64,000 bases of DNA from Bradyrhizobium ivorense (GTDB taxonomy: Bacteria > Pseudomonadota > Alphaproteobacteria > Rhizobiales > Xanthobacteraceae): contig NZ_CAADFC020000016.1 in assembly GCF_900696085.1 (NCBI RefSeq), positions 930,001 to 994,000 of the forward strand, in the 5' to 3' direction. This document shows positions 63,341 through 64,000 of this stretch, in pieces. A program made the position numbers and the translations under genes. The notes below the pieces were generated by a model. It did no database searches. It saw only the letters and a program-made list of their open reading frames with translations, and was not told where the DNA came from. How positions within the stretch are numbered: position 1 is the first letter of the stretch; the number at the start of each line of letters is the position of its first letter.

Positions 63341-64000
63341 TCAGGACACGCTCCAGATTCCAGTTAGCCCTTGCGCGGCAGTAAGGCCTCTGAGGAAATC
63401 GACCAATTTCTGTTTCGACTTCTCCTTAACGGTCTTGGCCATGGATTCGATCATCTGAGAGACATTTTCAGCGGGGATCGTACCCTCATAGACAAAGGCG
63501 GCCTTGGCACCGTATTGCCCAGTGATCTTTTCGGCAATGCGGCGTGTTACTGGGGTTTCGCAGGAATTGACAATGACATAGCTGTTCTTGAAAGAACCGG
63601 CGCCGCCCAGTGCATCAACGAACTTCGCAAACTCCTCGTCCGAATGCGCCGTGATCAGTATGACGTTCTTTTCCTTGTTATCGCCTTGAACTCCCTTCTG
63701 GATCGGTATGCCCGCCTGAATTAGCGAACTGCGGATGTTCTGCACGATTTTGTAATCGGTAACCTTGAACGAAGTGTCCGCGATGATCGCTACATAGTCG
63801 TTCGCATCGCCGACAAGATGGGCGCCAAGATTGCTGACGATCGATTTGGTTTGATCCGATAAAGAGTCCCGATAGACCTGCTTCTTTGGAAGAGCGCGTT
63901 GAAGCCCAAAACTGAACTGATCGGCAGACGCGCGAAACTCGTTATCATTGTCGGCGGACATAAATGGATTGGAATATTCGACGAGCGCCGCCTCCTTCAA
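63341..64000 (-). CDS. Caspase/CHAT-like protein, C-terminal part
   Basis: The gene is cut by the window edge; 219 codons are visible, the first being TTG, so the true start is probably further right. NVILITAHSDEEFAKFVDAL and SYVIVNSCETPVTRRIAEKI supply a His and a Cys in the spacing and strand context of caspase/CHAT proteases (compare AGHG and LSACET). YGAKAAFVYEGTIPAENVSQ follows as in CHAT domains. It has no signal peptide. It abuts the unknown beta-rich gene. Assignment rests on motif resemblance only. Confidence 0.5.
   Translation of the reverse strand: MKEAALVEYSNPFMSADNDNEFRASADQFSFGLQRALPKKQVYRDSLSDQTKSIVSNLGAHLVGDANDYVAIIADTSFKVTDYKIVQNIRSSLIQAGIPIQKGVQGDNKEKNVILITAHSDEEFAKFVDALGGAGSFKNSYVIVNSCETPVTRRIAEKITGQYGAKAAFVYEGTIPAENVSQMIESMAKTVKEKSKQKLVDFLRGLTAAQGLTGIWSVS

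Overview
The window looks like chromosome of a Bradyrhizobium-type alphaproteobacterium (Nitrobacteraceae, Rhizobiales). This is inferred from the high GC, the gene families present (TAXI-TRAP and Bug/TctC uptake systems, Tad pilins, type I secretion, katG/oxyR) and several families of palindromic intergenic repeats. No rRNA gene and no complete tRNA gene was recognised.

Positions 1-31,000 are ordinary metabolic chromosome. They hold propionyl-CoA synthetase, a CPA1 antiporter, an SDR, a TAXI-TRAP transporter (solute-binding protein, fused permease, DUF1850), a degenerate REC-EAL protein, small secreted proteins, a TctC-type binding protein, a NUDIX hydrolase, a hotdog thioesterase and an aldo/keto reductase. 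Next come the divergent katG/oxyR pair and a cluster of hydrolase and SDR genes. That cluster includes a TMEM175-type channel gene broken by one stop codon and two enzymes without their expected catalytic residues. ArsR/AHSA1, a sorbosone-dehydrogenase-like protein, a serine hydrolase and a caspase-family protein follow.

Positions 33,490-46,341 form a secretion and surface region. A beta-helix/carbohydrate-binding protein is followed by a type I secretion ABC transporter and a membrane fusion protein. Unusually, the fusion protein carries the same C39-like domain as the ABC transporter, fused at its N-terminus. Three Tad pilus-like genes, a CoaX homologue and an RTX protein complete the region.

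Positions 46,400-53,050 are accessory DNA. An UPF0158 gene is duplicated, and its second copy is truncated exactly at a mobile-looking palindromic repeat. Copies of that repeat also flank a 968-residue protein that joins a TM0106-type (Cas4/RecB-like plus RNase H-fold) nuclease to an IS66-type DDE transposase. This fusion is the strongest candidate for an undescribed system here.

From 53,087 to beyond the right edge lies an integrative element. It starts with a 47-bp duplicated 3' end of a tRNA-Phe gene, followed by a tyrosine recombinase, AlpA/excisionase-like proteins, a primase/helicase-like ATPase, small hypothetical genes, gene remnants and a frameshifted second recombinase. At the right edge are two abutting minus-strand genes: a caspase/CHAT-like protein (partial) and a partner of unknown family with long alternating beta strands.
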